Of a DNA stretch of 64,000 bases, positions 50,831-62,400 are shown piece after piece. The notes under the pieces were generated by a model. That model had not been told where the DNA came from. It saw only the letters and a list, made by a program, of their open reading frames with translations, and searched no databases. Location: positions 11,069,077 to 11,133,076 of the forward strand of contig CM022666.1 in NCBI GenBank assembly GCA_012295275.1, read 5' to 3'. The position numbers and the translations under genes are program-made. Positions within the stretch are counted from its first letter, which is position 1. Each line of letters begins with the position of its first letter. This stretch comes from Chrysomallon squamiferum. Its lineage: Eukaryota; Mollusca; Gastropoda; Neomphalida; Peltospiridae.

Positions 50831-53800
50831 AATGATCAGATATGTAACTGTTACATTACTGCACTAAGTGGATACATGTGGTGACTGAAACATTGTCTTA
50901 ATATTCCTTATTAAAAAAAACATTAATTTTCTACTTGCTCATCTTAGACCTAGACAGAAACACACAATCTAACAGACAAACAGAAACCCACACACATACA
51001 ATATAGCAGATATGGAAAACAGTGATTCTTGAGACACACATGGCTTTTTAACATTTAATGTGCTTCTTTTCTCTGTCTGTCCTGCATTAAGTATGTTTGG
51101 CCACATCTAATATAGTCTTTTATTAACATTACATCCAACCATCTGGATAAATATACAATATTTAGACTACATTCAGGTTTTTTTGTTTCACATTATGGTT
51201 ATGCTTTGCACTTATGACAGACATACTTTACTGCAACATATTTATGGCATTATTTTAATCTGATAATATCCTTCATGTGTAAATACTATATTCTGTAAAC
51301 AAGAGTGTGTAAGCAAACACATACACACAGAGAAATTTGATTCATGGCAAAAACACTATTTTTAAAAAAATTCTGTTTATATCATATTCAGCTGCAAGCA
51401 GTATAAATATACAATAATACACAATGATATTCATTGATATAATTCATCTATATCCATCATTTCATTTTTATGTACCATTCATGAATACTATTCTAAATAT
51501 AGTATAGGTGATTAGAAACTCATCAATTATGTGCTTACTTACTTCAAATGATCTCATTGAGTGAATTTACTGAACATAATACTTTATATTAAAAAAATAT
51601 ATATATGCATGCATAAATGCACACACATGCACACTCATATACAACATTTTGTTTTCAAAATATACATGGTTGTGTCAAACCAAGAGGGGTTTCAATATAC
51701 TGAGAAAAATTCCACCTTATCACTTTATGGAATCAGATTACGTTTACAGAAAAGCAGAAAATATCTTTAATGAATACCTTCCCAAAGAGATGATAGCACA
51801 TACAATGACTTTTGTTAAAAAAATTCACTGGGACTGGTTGCAACAGGAAATGTGTACACAAGAAGGATTATTTCTGAATTTGTAAAAATTCTTGGGATTA
51901 CTTCAAATTTAGCCCAAGCATATTCCAATTTACATCTGAAAATCAAAATTACATGCTCACATTTCACATTAGAAATTTAATAGAAATATGTCTGGTATTA
52001 CTGAACAAATAAATTCTACAGCAATTTTAGCTGTGACACTTGTAATGGATTGAATTAATGACCATTCTTATACAAAATGTTAATTACAAAAATATTAATT
52101 TTACAGCACCAACTATTATTATTTTAAAAGATTTTCTGAGATGGATCTTTTATTTGTTTGTTCTCATAGACGGAACAGCACATTAACAGAACAGGCAACA
52201 GAAACTAAGTACATCCGACTATGTTCTACCTTCCTGTCCCAAATGATAACCATATTATAATACAGTAACCATGGCAATACATAATAGATGAAATAAATGC
52301 TAAGAAAATCTTTTAGAATGAAAATATTTTCAAAAAGGATTTTGTATGTTAAAGTACACATATCTGGATATATATTAAATAAGCAAACATTCAGAAACCA
52401 GAGAAACAATTATAATCTCACAAAATATTCTGACTCAAGCACACACACACAACTGCTAAAACAGATGATAACGCCACAATTTAGACATGTTTACATTTAT
52501 GTACATGCCTTTTGTAAAAACAAGAAATTAACATGTACAAGTTAATATTAAACATTTAAAGACATTCAAAAAGGTAATTTGAGAAAATATTTCAAGGCTG
52601 TAGCATTGTTTTTTTGTTATTTTATTTTATTTTTTTTGTATTTTGAAAAGGACACTGCTAAATTAGCTGACAAGAGACCTTGACCTTTGTGACTACTCCC
52701 TGCTTCCTGTCACATCACACACTAAATTCCTGTGCAAACTACAACACCACCTCCTAGCTCCACACAACAACACAAATTATAAATGTTATATGGTGGGTTA
52801 AATAAACACACAGGATTATATACACATAAATAAACCTGAAACAGACTGAAAGCTCTGTTTTAGTGAGGGATACTGAACAAACTCAAATAGTTCAAGATGT
52901 ATATACCAGGAAGGGTTATCAGGCAAACCTAGATTCTGGGATTTATGAAATCAAAAATAAATGAATAAATAAAACAATTTAAAAAACACTGATAAAAATA
53001 AATACAGTCTACTGAGTCTTTTGTTGAGAAGATGGGTAGATACTTTGAAAGGCGTGGAGATTAAAAAAAAATAATAATAAAATACAAATTTGGTATTTAC
53101 AATTTGTGGAGATTCCAGGTCAAGTCAACCATGTCATGGGTTTGCATAAAAATGACATTCATACTCAGCAAGTAAAATATCTGTGATACAAACTCACAAA
53201 ACACACAACAAACAAACACACACACACACAGCCATATTCCCACAAACAAAAATACATACTGACAGACAGTTCACATACATACTGACAAACAGCAAATATC
53301 ACAAAAATCTGCATTCATACAACATGCCCAACAGAAACAAAACATATAACACAAATATTATTACAAGATACAACAGTATATGAAATATTAACCACCAAAT
53401 GTTCTAGTAATCCAGAGTAATAAAAATAATAATACCATGTAACTAACTGCACAGAACTATACCAGTACATACATATTTACATTAAATATACTAGTATTAA
53501 TTAAATAGTTATTACACATCATGAAAGAAAAACATACTAGTTCATGCCTATATACAAATAATTACAAATGTTAAAAGAGACAAACACTTCTACTAATAAA
53601 GATATTAATAGCAATATAAAATATTTTACTGATGACCATATATAAATATTAACTATACCTTTCAAATAAACACAATATATACAATTAATTAAAACTTTCT
53701 TAACTATAGGAAAATTACTTACATACATATTTATGTATAAAATTTTGTATTAATGTCTTTAAATCTTAGTAATAATCAACTATTAATAAAACTGTTTTTA

Positions 53801-54107
53801 CTAATAACCACACAGACCCACAACTTCAACCCTTAAATATATTAATAATTATGTTGTTACCACTAATCAAAGAAAAAATACTATTTGTACACTTCTGTGT
53901 TCACAATGCACACAGACATACATACACTCACACTAACGTATTGCCTACTACTACTGTACTAAGTATAATCATATATAAGAATTAGTTCTACCTTTAAATA
54001 TGTTATTTTTAATTAACCTGTTCACATTAATAACTAGAGAAAAATATGACCTGTACAATATTGAATATAAAATAATAATAATAAACTACTAATTAAACAG
54101 TTCTTAC

Positions 54108-54151
54108 CGATAACCATAGCGATAGCGTGGCAGTAACACGACTCTGCTCAT
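54108..54151 (-). CDS. TSC22D: TSC22-domain protein, alternative first exon 1b (14 codons + 2 nt)
   Basis: A very short candidate first coding exon. ATG at 54,151-54,149 starts MSRVVLLPRYRYGY, then CG and donor GTAAGA (54,107 downwards). CG plus the T of the 46-nt exon gives CGT (Arg), keeping frame into GSNTVAIDNKIEQAM. Predicted product is 94 residues, essentially the bare TSC22 domain with a basic, aromatic leader. The exon and about 250 bp upstream (54,150-54,500) are CpG-containing and of ordinary base complexity inside a CpG-poor, low-complexity region, as expected for an unmethylated promoter. I see no clear TATA box. The 91-codon open frame at 54,236-54,511 on this strand lies in the presumed 5' leader and is not family-like. 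Confidence rests on ATG, consensus donor and phase. Confidence 0.62.
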
Positions 54152-54564
54152 ATTGAAGTAAGATGCTATGAAGTGGCTGTCTCTGTTTTGGACACTTCTC
54201 TTACAGGTGTGTCCAGTCAAACTTCACCAGCCGATTCACACACGCACAGAGCAAGTGACCGGGTAACTGACCAAGCCTCTCTTAGGTGGACAGTTGTGAC
54301 CGGTCCAGTGGACACAGATTTGGCCATAAAACCAGTTTACTCTGGTTTGAGATAAGTAAACATAATGTAGACAGTATCTAATGAGAAGCATGACCCAGTT
54401 AGGAACTATTTGACAAAAACTGGCACACAGTGATGAGCTGGTGTGGAGTGAGAGGTGCACGGGGTCCTGTATGTTGTGTTTTTCTAACCAGCCATTGTTG
54501 TCAGAGGCCACCCTATTTTGTTAATGAGCAATGCATAATCTTTGTTTATACTGTAACAGAATTT

Positions 54565-55080
54565 AAATTTCTAATTTTCCAGTTGCTATTATTATATCTG
54601 AGATAGTTGAAAATATATTAAATAAAATAAGCACAGATTAATATTAAGATTATTAATATGCTGTTATCATATTTGAGACAGTTTAAAAAGTTAAATTTCT
54701 GAATTATGTACTGCTGGTATTGTATTTGATTACTGTGTTTAAACAAAGATGAAATTTCTGATTTTCCTACTGCTGTTATGTTTTAATAATATAAACAAGA
54801 GATCAAATTTCTAATTTTCCTACTGCTGTTATGTTTAAATAAAATAAGCACAGATCCAATTTCTTATTTTCCTATTGCTGTTATTATATTTTAAATAAAA
54901 TAAGCAGAGATTAAATACATAATTTTCTTACTGCTATGATTACATTTTTAATAATATAAGCACAGATCAAATTTCTAATTTTCCTACTACTGTTATTAAA
55001 TTTTAAATAAAATAAACAGAGATTAAAACACTTAACTGTCCAACTGTTGTAATGATTTTTGTCTGGCTGTCACATTTGAA
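54565..55080. repeat. Degenerate intronic tandem array, unit about 53-56 bp
   Basis: The module AAATTTCTAATTTTCCTACT, GCTGTTAT..., AAATAAAATAAGCACAGAT recurs with starts near 54,565, 54,692, 54,752, 54,805, 54,858, 54,913, 54,969 and 55,025. Copies are clearly diverged, so the array is old. Confidence 0.85.
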
Positions 55081-56315
55081 GCAGGGGATTAAAAGTGCAA
55101 GTGTCCAAATGTTATTATTTTTGTCACATTATAAGAAGGGATTAAACTTCTAACTACTTGTTGTCATTAAGTTTGTTCTGTCATTAACAAAGCAGGTAAA
55201 TATTGTGTTCACCTGTCTATTATATCTACATACCTGAACTTACATAAGTAATTAACAGGTGTGCAAGAAGAAACAAAGCCCATGCTGTGAAAACAGCTTC
55301 TTAAACAAACAGATGACTTGTGTTAATAAATTAGTAATAACAGTAATAAAATACAAAATTACAAAAAAGTAAAAATTTAATATAAAATTTCCTGACAAAG
55401 TTTAATAAGTAAACATTTTTAAAATGTTGCCATTTAAAAACCAACACATACTGTACTCTTTAAACAGTATAAATGAGCTGGTACCATGAAATTAGAGAGG
55501 TAGAAAGCTAGGTGGAAACAAAATATCAAATAGAAAAAAAGAAGAGGAAAACCACAAATAGAATAAGCAAACATTTAAACCATTAAACTATTATGTATAG
55601 ATGACACTTGTTTGGTGTATGTCAAGCATTCACAACAAACAGTTGACAATCACAGCAACAGAAATACCAAAGTTCAAACTATTAATGATTAAAGTCACAT
55701 AAACATGGTAATGATATAAAAATAACTATTTCTGTCTCTGCATTACACAGACTGTGTATTTGTACATTTACATATGTGTGTGTGTTGTTATATATTTGTA
55801 CATGTGTATATGTATGCATGTATAAAAATGCATGTAAGTATAGATATTTTAAGTAAATTATTTGTAGTGAGATCTACATTCCTAGAATTCATTTCAAATT
55901 GATTAACATGGATGTAGGTCAGTATGAGATTTAGTGGACTAACAAATTAAAAACATGTTCATACAGTCAGAAACAATCAGCTATTAATTATGTGTGTAGT
56001 TACACAGCAATGTATTTAAGTACGATTGTCAGCAGTTATTATGTTACTTTTACAATACTTATTGACAGGAAGAAAAGTGAGAAAGAGCAGACAGTAAGTG
56101 TATGTACAAAAACAAAACATTTAATAATATTAACAACAATAAACAGCAGCAGCACCAACAACAACAACCCAACCCAAGAAAACATCAACAGAGAACTGAA
56201 CAATGAGAAAAACAACATTGGTGTCAAGTTCTGCATTAATTAAACTGTACATCAAACATGCATTAATACATGTCAATGCAGTTATGTTTGTTTAAACGCA
56301 GAGGAAACAACATGA

Positions 56316-56570
56316 AGCTTAATGATGGAATGTTTGCCTCAGGCTCGTCAGGTTGTAGGATCAAGCATCTTTAGTGACGCATTTCCTGCTGCAGTCTACT
56401 GGTCACAGTGGACATGTCAAAGTTCAAAGGTTAATTTTTTGCAAGCTTTATGCAAAGGGTCCCTAAATGGGAGCAGCTCTAGGAGTGGCTTTATGGTGTT
56501 TCTGGATTGCGTGCGAGTATTAGCCATCATCATAATTACGTTTGTACTATCTTCTACTGCGTGTTGATAG
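56316..56570 (+). mobile_element. tRNA-derived SINE inside the TSC22D intron
   Basis: The first 54 bp align by eye with a tRNA-type SINE head: AGCTTAATGATGGAATG (box A-like, compare GCTCAGTGGTAGAG), TTTGCCTCAGGCTCGTCAGG, then GGTTGTAGGATCAAGCATC (box B-like). The remaining roughly 200 bp (GTGACGCATTTCC ... GCGTGCGAGTATTAGCCATC ... CTACTGCGTGTTGATAGG) are a non-tRNA body unlike the 12.7-kb family. High CpG and complexity against an AT-rich intron mark it as an insert. The 81-codon open frame over it is incidental. Confidence 0.6.
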
Positions 56571-56587
56571 GTAAGCAACAGGTCAAG

Positions 56588-56648
56588 CTTACTTATTTGT
56601 TTTAATTATAATAAATTAAGTTTACTTATTTGTTTTAATTATAATAAA
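56588..56648. repeat. Direct duplication after the SINE
   Basis: TTACTTATTTGTTTTAATTA followed by TAATAAA occurs at 56,589 and 56,622, a 33-bp period, immediately 3' of the SINE body. It could be a duplicated SINE tail. Confidence 0.75.
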
Positions 56649-57074
56649 ATAAAATAAACAAACAAAATAAAGCAAAATAAATAATAGCAAGCACATAGAT
56701 TTGTTGATGGATAGCACTAATACTGACAATATAATATTTTATTTACTTGCTAGAATATGTTATTTTATTTTAAAAAATAATACATGAAAGTATTATTTAT
56801 AACTGATTTATACTTTGAGGGTTTGATATATTACTTTAATTTTTAAATTTTTTATTCTTTTTTTTTATATATTATTATTATTATTTACTTTTTTTAAATC
56901 TGTGAATGCATATATAGAAACAAATTTATATGAACACTTATATGTAGATACAATCATACACATAAATATACTAAAAAATTCAAACATGCACATGCTCACA
57001 CAAAACCATAACATTTAATATATCAGTGATTATAATATGACAAATATATGAGTAATAGAGAGAAAAACACATAC

Positions 57075-57151
57075 CTCAGTTTCTTAACACTTTTCAGTTT
57101 TCACCAGTGGCTATTTGGTGTCCACTGTATGACTAATGGGGTGTGTATATA
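57075..57151 (-). promoter_or_regulatory. Possible promoter with short non-coding first exon
   Basis: On the minus strand TATATA (57,151-57,146) is followed about 28 nt later by CATACAGT and then, at 57,074, by the donor GAG|GTATGT. This would give a roughly 45-nt first exon. It ends in the usable phase but has no in-frame ATG, so a transcript from here would have to start translation downstream, for example at the Met ending KIEQAM. Suggestive spacing only. Confidence 0.22.
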
Positions 57152-58427
57152 GGTAAACTTGCATGACAGCATCTTTGATATATTAGTCTGAGAAGCAGTT
57201 TATCTAAGTAGCTCTGAACACAGCAAGCACAGTATTTCAAAACATTTCCTATTATTATAGAAGACTACTATGACAAGAAAATACATTATTTTTAAATACT
57301 GATAAATTGTACATATGTATTTAGTAGTTTTTCTCTCTGTGTGTGTGTGTGTGTGTATGTGAATGTGTGCACATGTGTATGTAAGTTTTCTAAGCTATTT
57401 TCAAATGAATAGAGCCTATTATTATGTTACCTGCCGATTACTTTTCATGATTCTGCAACTGGAACATGTACTAGGCATGCATGGCTATCACATGAAATAC
57501 TGCAGGAATGAAGTTAGGTTTGTCGGATTTAATGTAAAAAATTTACATAATTTCCAAACTATATTTACCATCAAGCATTTAGTAGTAAATGAATTAAAAA
57601 GAAAATATTCAAAAATATATTTAAGAAACCAATTAATTTGCCCATTAAAATTTGTGTCATTATTATCTCACACACACACGCATGTTTTCTTTTTGCCTCT
57701 CTCCCCTTTATTATATACAGTAATGTACTCAATGGTCTGATCCATCTGCATTTGTTTAAAATATTTTTTAATAATTGTTTTATTCTTTCTCAGAAAAACG
57801 GGGTAACTTGTCTAGGACAATATGAATACTACAATAGTAGAGAACAGACAAATACCATTATAACCACACCTCTGTGGAAGGGAAAAATATCATTTCATTG
57901 AGAACTAAACCCACACAAAACATAACACATGTTGACCTTGCAAAGCCAGTACAAAGACAATGTATCAACATGGCTGCACAACCACAGCCAGTATATAAAT
58001 AGTCAGTCAATATATAAATAAGTTACACATTTATTTATTTCAATACCTTAATGTAGATTAATTTTACTCAATTGGAATAAAGATAAGTACTTTCACAATT
58101 TATTTACTTACCCAATTCAATTATAGTTACACAAATATGTTATCAAAAACACAAAACAAGGTTTGAAAAAACCCAAACATTTGTCTATAACTTGTATAAA
58201 TTTATAAATATTTGGATTAAGTAATACATAACAAAAAAATAAAATAAAATAAAATAAAATATTCCCCTCCAAAAAAAACCCAACAACTAAATATATATAT
58301 ATAATACAAATATTTCTAATAATAATAATAAACATTTTAATGACAAAGGGAGATAATCTGTACAATACAGATATTTCATTAAAGAAATGTTTGTGTGTAA
58401 TTCTTTGTCTAACACTTTGCATTTGTG

Positions 58428-58939
58428 TGCATGCGTGTGTGTGTGTGTGTGATTGAGTGTGTGTGTCTGTAATATCTGCATATTGTACATAGACATACGC
58501 ACAAAACAGATTTAAAATAAATTAATTTTCAATCACAATTATCTTTTACAAATGTGCCTTCTTTCCTTTTTATATGAAGTAACATTTAATGATTAAAAAT
58601 ATCACATTTTAAATATGTAATAGCAACAATAGAACACCTCAGAGAGAGAGAGAACAAGAATGCAACAACATTCATGTATGTATATAAAGGAATACCCAGG
58701 GATTCAAAGGTTTATAATTAACTGCTTGGAAAGAAGTGAACAAAGTACAGAATACACAAGTGCAGTAACACTTTAAAATACATTAACTATACACCTACAA
58801 ACACACAGACACACACCATTTAAATATTATTTCTAATGGTAAAATAAAACATCTGAAGTATAACAATATTAAATGTAATACATATTTTGTTACGATGTAC
58901 ACATGCTCACACACACATTCACACTCACTCACACACACA

Positions 58940-58976
<37 letters not shown>
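58428..58976. repeat. (TG)n and (CA)n runs
   Basis: TG repeat at 58,428-58,467 and CA repeat at 58,905-58,975, in opposite sense within the 1a-1b intron. Confidence 0.93.
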
Positions 58977-58981
<5 letters not shown>

Positions 58982-59261
58982 GAGAAGGCAGTACCAAAGA
59001 TTCTACACATCTATCTTTTACTGTAAGACTAGTGCTTTTAACCAAAGCCAATCTATTACGTATTGTGTTATACAACAATTCTGTAAATTAATCTGAATTA
59101 TGCAACACAGTAAAATATCTACAACGTATATTAACACATATTAATAATTAAAACAGTCCACAGTACACTGAACACCAGACTTAATTAGATTTATATATGG
59201 CTTAGGATTATATAAAAGAGAAATAAGTAATAAATAAATCTGAAAATGACCATCAACTTAC

Positions 59262-59461
59262 CACAACATGGTATCATTACAACTTCTTGACCGATTCTTA
59301 AACCTATCGCAATGTTCCTTGACAACTGGCTGCTGTGGAAGAGGTGGACACAGCACATAGGCAATGTACGGTGTGATTGGTGGACTGCCCACAGGACTGC
59401 CCAACACAGCTGGACATGGAACAGGTGGATATGTTAAGTTCCTCATGACACTGTTGTGCAT
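59262..59461 (-). CDS. TSC22D: TSC22-domain protein, alternative first exon 1a (66 codons + 2 nt)
   Basis: Candidate first coding exon. ATG at 59,461-59,459 opens 66 codons that end in TG followed by donor GTAAGTTG (59,261 downwards). The two leftover bases TG plus the leading T of the 46-nt exon make TGT (Cys), so the frame runs straight into GSNTVAIDNKIEQAM; read through instead, the frame stops after one codon. Predicted product is 146 residues. The N-terminus is Pro/Val/Cys-rich (YPPVPCPAVLGSPVGSPP early on) followed by a basic patch (DRFKNRSRS). I recognise no domain in it. An in-frame TAA lies two codons upstream of the ATG, which favours this start; splicing into an internal acceptor such as ATGTCCAG inside the exon remains possible. 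Local CpGs and higher complexity set it apart from the surrounding intron. Confidence 0.72.
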
Positions 59462-62400
59462 ACTTTAAATATGTCACACAAATATTACCTACTAATGGTA
59501 AAGATGTTATAATTATTAGAGTAGCTCTGTAGCCGTCACATTTTAATTCAACTTGTGCATGTTTTCGAATAGATCTTGAATATGATGTTCAGTTCAACGC
59601 ATGATCAGTTTAATCTTCAAATATTTCTTTTTGTGTATATATATATACTTAAGAAATAATCCAGGTGCATATTCGGTTTGTCACCATGAAAATAGATGTT
59701 CTTAAAATGTATATAAATTCCACTTCTTTAAACAGCACTCTTACAATAAAATTAAAAGTAAAAACACACTTTTGTGTTCCTTGTAGGGAATTCTGAAATG
59801 TTAAATATTTGTAAGTTATCACCAGAAGTCAAAGTAATGTATTACATAAAAAGTTATTTCCTGCGTCCAAATCCAAATTGAAAGATAAGAAATTCAGAGT
59901 TACAGTTCTTGTTTCTGTAATGTGATTCCATTAAAAACAACACTTTTCTAAGTTACAGAAACAGTGTGTCAGTGTTTGAAATAACACAGAAAATTGTGAC
60001 AAAAACAACAAATTAGGCCAGGGTTTGTTTGGTTCCAGAGGTCTTCATTTTCAACCCAGTTCACAGCATGTACAACTTGAGCAGCAATAGTGCTATATAA
60101 AACTAGGGAAGCTACAATGTACCTGTGTTATATAAAACTACAACATCTACAATATCTGCAAAAACAGTATCGACAATGGATGAAATTATTACAACAACTG
60201 TGTGTCCACAAACAATTGTTTAAACAAGAAAACAATATAAAATTTTGTCTGCATTAGAAAAAGAAGACCGTCCAATCCATATGAATAAATGATTTTAAAA
60301 TAAATATATATCTATTAATAACATTCTTTACAACAGAGCAGTTATAACTACATTACTCTTGATGTTGGTAACATTTCTACTCCTGAAAAAAACAACATCT
60401 TCAATGTATTACAGTTTCCACAATAATTATAAAGTTTACTCTATCAATTCCAAAACACAGACTTCAGAAATCCAAAAGATACACTGGTCAGCAAATGACA
60501 AGTGTCCTTTAAATCATTATACTTTGGTTTAGTAGACCAGGTGGTAATACTGTTACCTAAGTCAAAAAGACAGTTTATATATTTAAAGCCCACAAGATAA
60601 CTGATTCCAGATGCTGTTGTAGAATGGGCAGGGTCCTGGCACTTTTTGTACCAGAGTCATTGTTTATACCCTAACCCATAAATATGGATACAATCGTCAG
60701 CAAGTCAGTTTGACATTGCTCAAAAAAAAAAAAAAAAAAAAAAAAGATTTTCATTCATAATTTTCAGTGTATTATCTGGAAGCAATCATGCTACTACAAG
60801 ATTATGGCTAGGTCAAATCATGCTGTAGAATATGTTATTGTAGGGTTTATGAACTTGTACATGAATAAAGAAACCATAAAATATATTTAGTTCTTTTTTT
60901 TTATCTCTGCATCTTATTAATAATAAATAATATATAATGTATGGATGTTCTTAAATATTATCTTGAGTAAAGATTTTTATTCACACACACATATACATAC
61001 ATACGTATCAGTTATCTAGTTTCCATAAATAACTATTTACTTAAAACATGCATTTACAAGAGGCTATTAACTCGGCAGACATGTTTATAAACTGGCATTC
61101 ACATTTGATTCAGGTACAGCAGAAATATATTACCTGTATTTGTATAAGGCAGTTAAATCTCAAGTATATTGAGTAAATTATGCATGAACTTCTGGCCTAA
61201 GAAACAAGAAAAAAACATTAGCACATACATATATTGTATGTACTTGCATATGTATTTTATTACATGCCTGCATTCTCTGTCTCTCTTGCTGTCTCTCACA
61301 CATGCACCTTCTGCCTTCTTTTGCATGTACGTTTCACTTCATTCTCATAATGGTATTCAATACTAGAAACTTCACATTACAGAATAACATTTAAATATTT
61401 CTTAAACTGTGTAAACATAAGTATAAAAACTTCAGTATCACAACATACTGAACAACACCAACAATTATTTGTTTTAATAAAATAATGTTAAACATTTTTC
61501 TAATACAGCTCTTTATGCATGGCAGGGCCAAACACTGAAACCAGGGTGTGAACAATATATCCCCCCTGTTGTGGATCTGTTTCTAGATTCACAAAACCCT
61601 TACATCTGATGATCAAGATGGTCAGTATAGTAGAGAAATGTTATTGGAAAGGTCAACTATTGTTCAGTTTTATAATTATATATAACACAACTGAACAGAA
61701 TTCAGTGGACCCTAGGTGGGCACACCTCACTCAGAGATCAGAGGTTACTTAATTTCAACATACACCCAAAGGTAAAATGACAAAATAATGTTAACATTTA
61801 AACTTAAAGAAAAGAAACACAACCAAAAATCCAACAACAGAAAAAACCTAAAATACTTTGTAAATCATTTCTGAAAAATGTTTGTTAGCTAATATTACTT
61901 CATTATCGAGTACAGTTTAACTTTTCATGTCAAAAACGTCGACATATTCAGAATAGATGATAAAATAAAGTGCACACTTTTATTTAAAACTATTTATGGC
62001 TCTGTTTTCACTTATTTAAAATGAATAGCATTCAGTCCACTCATTCATTTAAATGACTATTTATGGCCATTACATTATTTGAATTTGGCTTCTGGTAGTT
62101 TTGTCTAAATGTACAAATAAAACCAAAAAAAAAGACATCTTTCATTTTTAGAATAATTAAGGTTACAAGAATCTATTTATACAAAATAACTGAGTCAGTT
62201 TTCTAACTCAGTACACTGAAAATGTCTAGTGCAATAGGATTAATACTTATCTTTATTATTTTTAATGCATTGTATGAATAAAAGTATGTTAAAAATATAA
62301 CACTCTGTCACTATTCAAAGTTATTACATTGGGAATGTTTTGGATTGGATAGTGTTAACAACATTTTACTTGTTTATGATGTGCAAAAATGTATTTAACA

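Larger units (their letters stand above)
43652..54107 (-). other. Leader of exon 1c and intron to exon 1b
   Basis: The first 350 bp are the presumed 5' leader and promoter of exon 1c. The rest is intron for transcripts starting further upstream. It holds T-rich tracts (45,000-45,035), a CA/TG-rich block (47,328-47,448), AAT/AAG repeats (50,041-50,116), the CpG islet at 50.3 kb and a degenerate tandem array at 50.55-50.83 kb. Nothing coding is supported. Confidence 0.5.
54152..59261 (-). other. Leader of exon 1b and intron to exon 1a
   Basis: Begins with about 350 bp of CpG-containing leader or promoter sequence for exon 1b. It then contains a degenerate tandem array (54,565-55,080), a tRNA-derived SINE (56,316-56,570), a 33-bp direct duplication (56,588-56,648), the possible promoter at 57.1 kb and CA/TG repeats at 58.4 and 58.9 kb. 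Confidence 0.5.

Noticed and set aside
51561-51885. Two overlapping plus-strand frames (69 and 78 codons)
   Set aside because: No recognisable domain, AT-driven composition, no supporting splice or promoter signals, antisense to the gene.
54236-54511. 91-codon minus-strand frame upstream of exon 1b
   Set aside because: No usable donor and wrong register for exon 1b; probably a leader or promoter shadow.
56322-56567. 81-codon plus-strand frame
   Set aside because: Lies entirely within the tRNA-derived SINE; incidental.
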